The notes under the pieces: generated by a model
Databases searched by the model: none
The model's input: only the letters and a program-made list of their open reading frames with translations
Told to the model about the DNA's origin: nothing
Translations under genes and position numbers: made by a program
NCBI GenBank assembly: GCA_002085305.1
Contig: NATJ01000108.1
Span: forward strand, 1 to 9,522
Length of the DNA stretch: 9,522 nucleotides
Origin: Epsilonproteobacteria bacterium 4484_65
Lineage (GTDB): Bacteria; Campylobacterota; Campylobacteria; Campylobacterales; Sulfurovaceae
Reading direction: 5' to 3'
In this document: piece after piece, positions 7,911 through 9,522 of the stretch
Layout of the letters: each line of letters begins with the position of its first letter
Position numbering within the stretch: the stretch's first letter is position 1

Positions 7911-7912
7911 AT

Positions 7913-9223
7913 GTGTGCATTGGTTTTGTGATAGCACTTTTAAGCTCTGCCTTCATATATCTGGACTATTGGGATCTCTCACATCCAATTTTAACGACAC
8001 TATTTGGACTCACTACACTCTACCTACTGCTGCAAGAAGAGCAAAAAACCTGGTTTTTCTCCGGGTTTTTTAGTGGACTTTTTTGGTTTTGGTGGATAAG
8101 CGTGAGCTTTAAACACTACAATATGATCTGGGCTATTCCCATAGGATTAATGGTCATTGCACTCTCTTATGGGATACTTTTTTGGTTAATTGCCTGGATA
8201 AGCCAAAAAGTATCCTCTATCCTTGCAAATATATACGTAAGGTGGGTTCATCCACCAAGATCTATTACACCTTCCAAGTTAAAGGTGGGTGAACCCACCC
8301 TAAACGAATTAATCATAAAGGGCACAGGGCTTTTAGTACTAAGCTATATCCACCCTTTCGGCTTTGACTGGTTCAAGCCTGAACTTATGTTTGTTGAGAG
8401 TTATTTAGGCATTGAAAAATGGCAATTTTTTATTATTTTAATTTCTATCACTCTAGCTATTTGGAAAAAACAATTGCTTTATCTTGTTTTAATACTTCTC
8501 GCCTATCAACCCTTGTCTGCTACACTGCCAAATAACGACAACTCCATACAGATAATCACTACCCATACCTCCGTTAAAGACAAATGGAATAAGTCACTAC
8601 ATCCTGCCCAATTCAATGCACTTTTTAAAAGCATAGACAAAGCCATTGATGCAAACAAAACACTCGTCATCTTGCCAGAGTCTGTCTTTCCCGTGTTCCT
8701 CAACCATTCACAAGAACTCATAGACAAACTGCAAGAAAGAGCCAAACATATCTCCATCGTTGTGGGTGGACTTTACTGGGATGGGAAAACACCACGAAAC
8801 TCTACCTATATCTTCACAAATGGAAAAACCTCTGTAGCCAACAAAGTCGTGCTTGTCCCTTTTGGAGAGAGTAATCCTCTGCCTGACTTTTTAAGTGACT
8901 GGGTCAACAAAGTGTTTTATGACGGTGCCGTAGATTATAAAGCCAGTAAAGATGTTATAGATTACCAAATAGATGAAAACACTTACAGAAATGCCATCTG
9001 CTTTGAAGCCACAAGTGAAAAGCTTTATGAAAAAAACACCAAAGGGGAGAGGCCAAAAAATATGATAGCCTTAAGCAATAACGGCTGGTTCACCCCATCC
9101 ATAGAACCCACTCAGCAAAAACTTCTATTACAATACTATAGTAAAAAGTATGGCACCACCATTTATCATGCGGTGAATATGTCAGTGTCTTATGTGATTA
9201 GAAATGGAAAAGTTGAAAAATGA
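7913..9223 (+). CDS. lnt: Apolipoprotein N-acyltransferase
   Basis: Lnt is an inner-membrane enzyme that transfers an acyl chain from phospholipid to the N-terminal cysteine of apolipoproteins, the last step of lipoprotein maturation. From GTG at 7913 it has 436 residues: several N-terminal TM helices to about residue 195, then a nitrilase-fold domain facing the periplasm. The expected Glu-Lys-Cys triad is present: Glu256 (VILPES), Lys311 (NKVVLVPFGE) and Cys363 (AICFE). SNNGWF and HAVN are other family blocks. The start is uncertain. The frame is open back to ATG 7739, but that reading would overlap yajC and add an unlike, non-membrane N-terminus; TTG 7790 has AAGGA 5 bases upstream but overlies the yajC leader. 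GTG 7913 places the first helix correctly yet lacks a clear ribosome site. A palindromic insertion occupies about residues 110-131, in a loop, without breaking the frame. It is divergent from yajC. Confidence 0.92.
   Translation: MCIGFVIALLSSAFIYLDYWDLSHPILTTLFGLTTLYLLLQEEQKTWFFSGFFSGLFWFWWISVSFKHYNMIWAIPIGLMVIALSYGILFWLIAWISQKVSSILANIYVRWVHPPRSITPSKLKVGEPTLNELIIKGTGLLVLSYIHPFGFDWFKPELMFVESYLGIEKWQFFIILISITLAIWKKQLLYLVLILLAYQPLSATLPNNDNSIQIITTHTSVKDKWNKSLHPAQFNALFKSIDKAIDANKTLVILPESVFPVFLNHSQELIDKLQERAKHISIVVGGLYWDGKTPRNSTYIFTNGKTSVANKVVLVPFGESNPLPDFLSDWVNKVFYDGAVDYKASKDVIDYQIDENTYRNAICFEATSEKLYEKNTKGERPKNMIALSNNGWFTPSIEPTQQKLLLQYYSKKYGTTIYHAVNMSVSYVIRNGKVEK
8241..8299. repeat. Palindromic element inserted in frame within lnt
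   Basis: Two 16-base arms, GGTGGGTTCATCCACC (8241-8256) and GGTGGGTGAACCCACC (8284-8299), are inverted copies of one another with one mismatch, separated by 27 bases; each arm is also nearly self-complementary. The segment is translated in frame as VRWVHPPR...KVGEPTLNE, a polar, Pro-rich stretch between lnt membrane helices that looks foreign to the family. The architecture resembles short palindromic elements known to insert in frame into coding genes (for example Rickettsia palindromic elements). Identity with a mobile family is inferred; no second copy is in this window. Confidence 0.65.
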
Positions 9224-9228
9224 AAACC

Positions 9229-9261
9229 TTATAAAATATACCCATATGGAAGATTTTATAA
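9229..9261. repeat. AT-rich inverted repeat after lnt, possible weak terminator
   Basis: Perfect 9-base arms TTATAAAAT (9229-9237) and ATTTTATAA (9253-9261) flank a 15-base loop that itself holds the palindrome CCATATGG (9242-9249). It starts six bases after the lnt stop. The stem is all A/T and no T-run follows, so it is a poor intrinsic terminator; it could instead be a protein-binding site. Confidence 0.4.
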
Positions 9262-9280
9262 TGAAAAATACAATTTATAA

Positions 9281-9330
9281 ATATTGACAATCATCCCTAT
9301 TTCAGATAAAATTGTCAATATATTGTACAA
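9281..9330 (+). promoter_or_regulatory. Promoter with overlapping operator for the YefM/Phd-type antitoxin
   Basis: A consensus promoter, TTGACA (9284-9289), 17-base spacer, TAAAAT (9307-9312), lies inside an 11-base perfect inverted repeat, ATATTGACAAT (9281-9291) and ATTGTCAATAT (9311-9321), whose arms cover the -35 and -10 boxes. Just downstream is the palindrome TTGTACAA (9323-9330). From what I know of E. coli YefM-YoeB, that complex represses its own promoter at palindromes with a TGTACA core, which is present here (9324-9329). Autorepression by the downstream gene product is therefore likely but inferred. Confidence 0.7.
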
Positions 9331-9341
9331 AAGGATTCTCC

Positions 9342-9522
9342 ATGCAAGTTGTAAACTACTCCCACGCAAGAAACAACCTCAAATCCATTATCGATAACGT
9401 ATGTGACAACAACGAAGAAGTTATCATCACAACTAAAAATGATAAGTCAGTTATTATACTTTCTATGGATGAGTATAATCGTACTCATGCAGAGATTAAA
9501 AAATCTGTACAAAAATCACTTG
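9342..9522 (+). CDS. YefM/Phd-family type II antitoxin, 3' end outside window
   Basis: The first 60 residues of a short protein cut by the right edge. It reads MQVVNYSHARNNLKSIIDNV, then EEVIITTKNDKSVIILSMDEYN, matching the Phd/YefM N-terminal fold: the early Tyr-Ser-x-Ala-Arg-x-Asn-Leu helix used in DNA binding, the strand pair ending Ser-Val-Ile-Leu-Ser, and the MDEYN or LEEYN segment after it. Full-length relatives have about 80-90 residues, with the toxin-neutralising C-terminus just beyond this window. ATG at 9342 has AAGGA (9331-9335) 6 bases upstream. Such antitoxins repress their own promoter and mask an RNA-cleaving or other toxin; a YoeB/Txe- or RelE-type toxin gene would be expected directly downstream, but it is not visible. 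Confidence 0.85.
   Translation, partial: MQVVNYSHARNNLKSIIDNVCDNNEEVIITTKNDKSVIILSMDEYNRTHAEIKKSVQKSL

Noticed and set aside
7739..7912. Long N-terminus of lnt from ATG 7739
   Set aside because: It overlaps yajC and its promoter on the other strand and gives a non-membrane leader unlike Lnt proteins.

Overview
The window looks like chromosome from a member of the Campylobacterota (Epsilonproteobacteria), probably a Sulfurovum- or Sulfurimonas-like marine or vent lineage. The evidence is the AT-rich, tightly packed coding, the style of the SecD/SecF/YajC and Lnt proteins, and the divergent arrangement of lnt against yajC-secD-secF, an order I know from Campylobacter. The taxonomic call is inference; there is no rRNA or other marker here.

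The layout has two parts. Positions 1-7779 hold one long minus-strand gene string, read right to left: yajC, secD, secF, a small conserved membrane protein, ovoA, a PatB/MalY-type PLP lyase, and dacB (PBP4), which runs off the left edge. Spacing is tight (overlaps at yajC/secD, secD/secF and lyase/dacB), so these are likely co-transcribed from a good sigma-70 promoter at 7826-7854. Positions 7913-9522 run on the plus strand: lnt (apolipoprotein N-acyltransferase), then, after a 118-base spacer with a consensus promoter inside an inverted repeat, the start of a YefM/Phd-type antitoxin cut off by the right edge.

Most of the operon serves the cell envelope: YajC-SecDF drives late steps of Sec protein export, Lnt finishes lipoproteins, and DacB trims peptidoglycan. 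The ovoA-lyase pair instead looks like an ovothiol (5-thiohistidine antioxidant) pathway placed inside this operon.

The most notable observation is that two genes of the operon, secF and the lyase next to ovoA, carry the same kind of lesion: an internal loss of roughly 40-50 codons that also shifts the frame. SecF loses its fifth and most of its sixth membrane helix; the lyase loses the block expected to hold the PLP-binding Asp. Because a broken secF is biologically costly, an assembly error must be excluded first. Second, lnt contains an in-frame insertion built from two copies of a self-complementary 16-mer, resembling palindromic elements that insert into genes, and a palindrome-rich stretch also precedes the likely lnt start. 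I see no RNA genes, CRISPR array or transposase.
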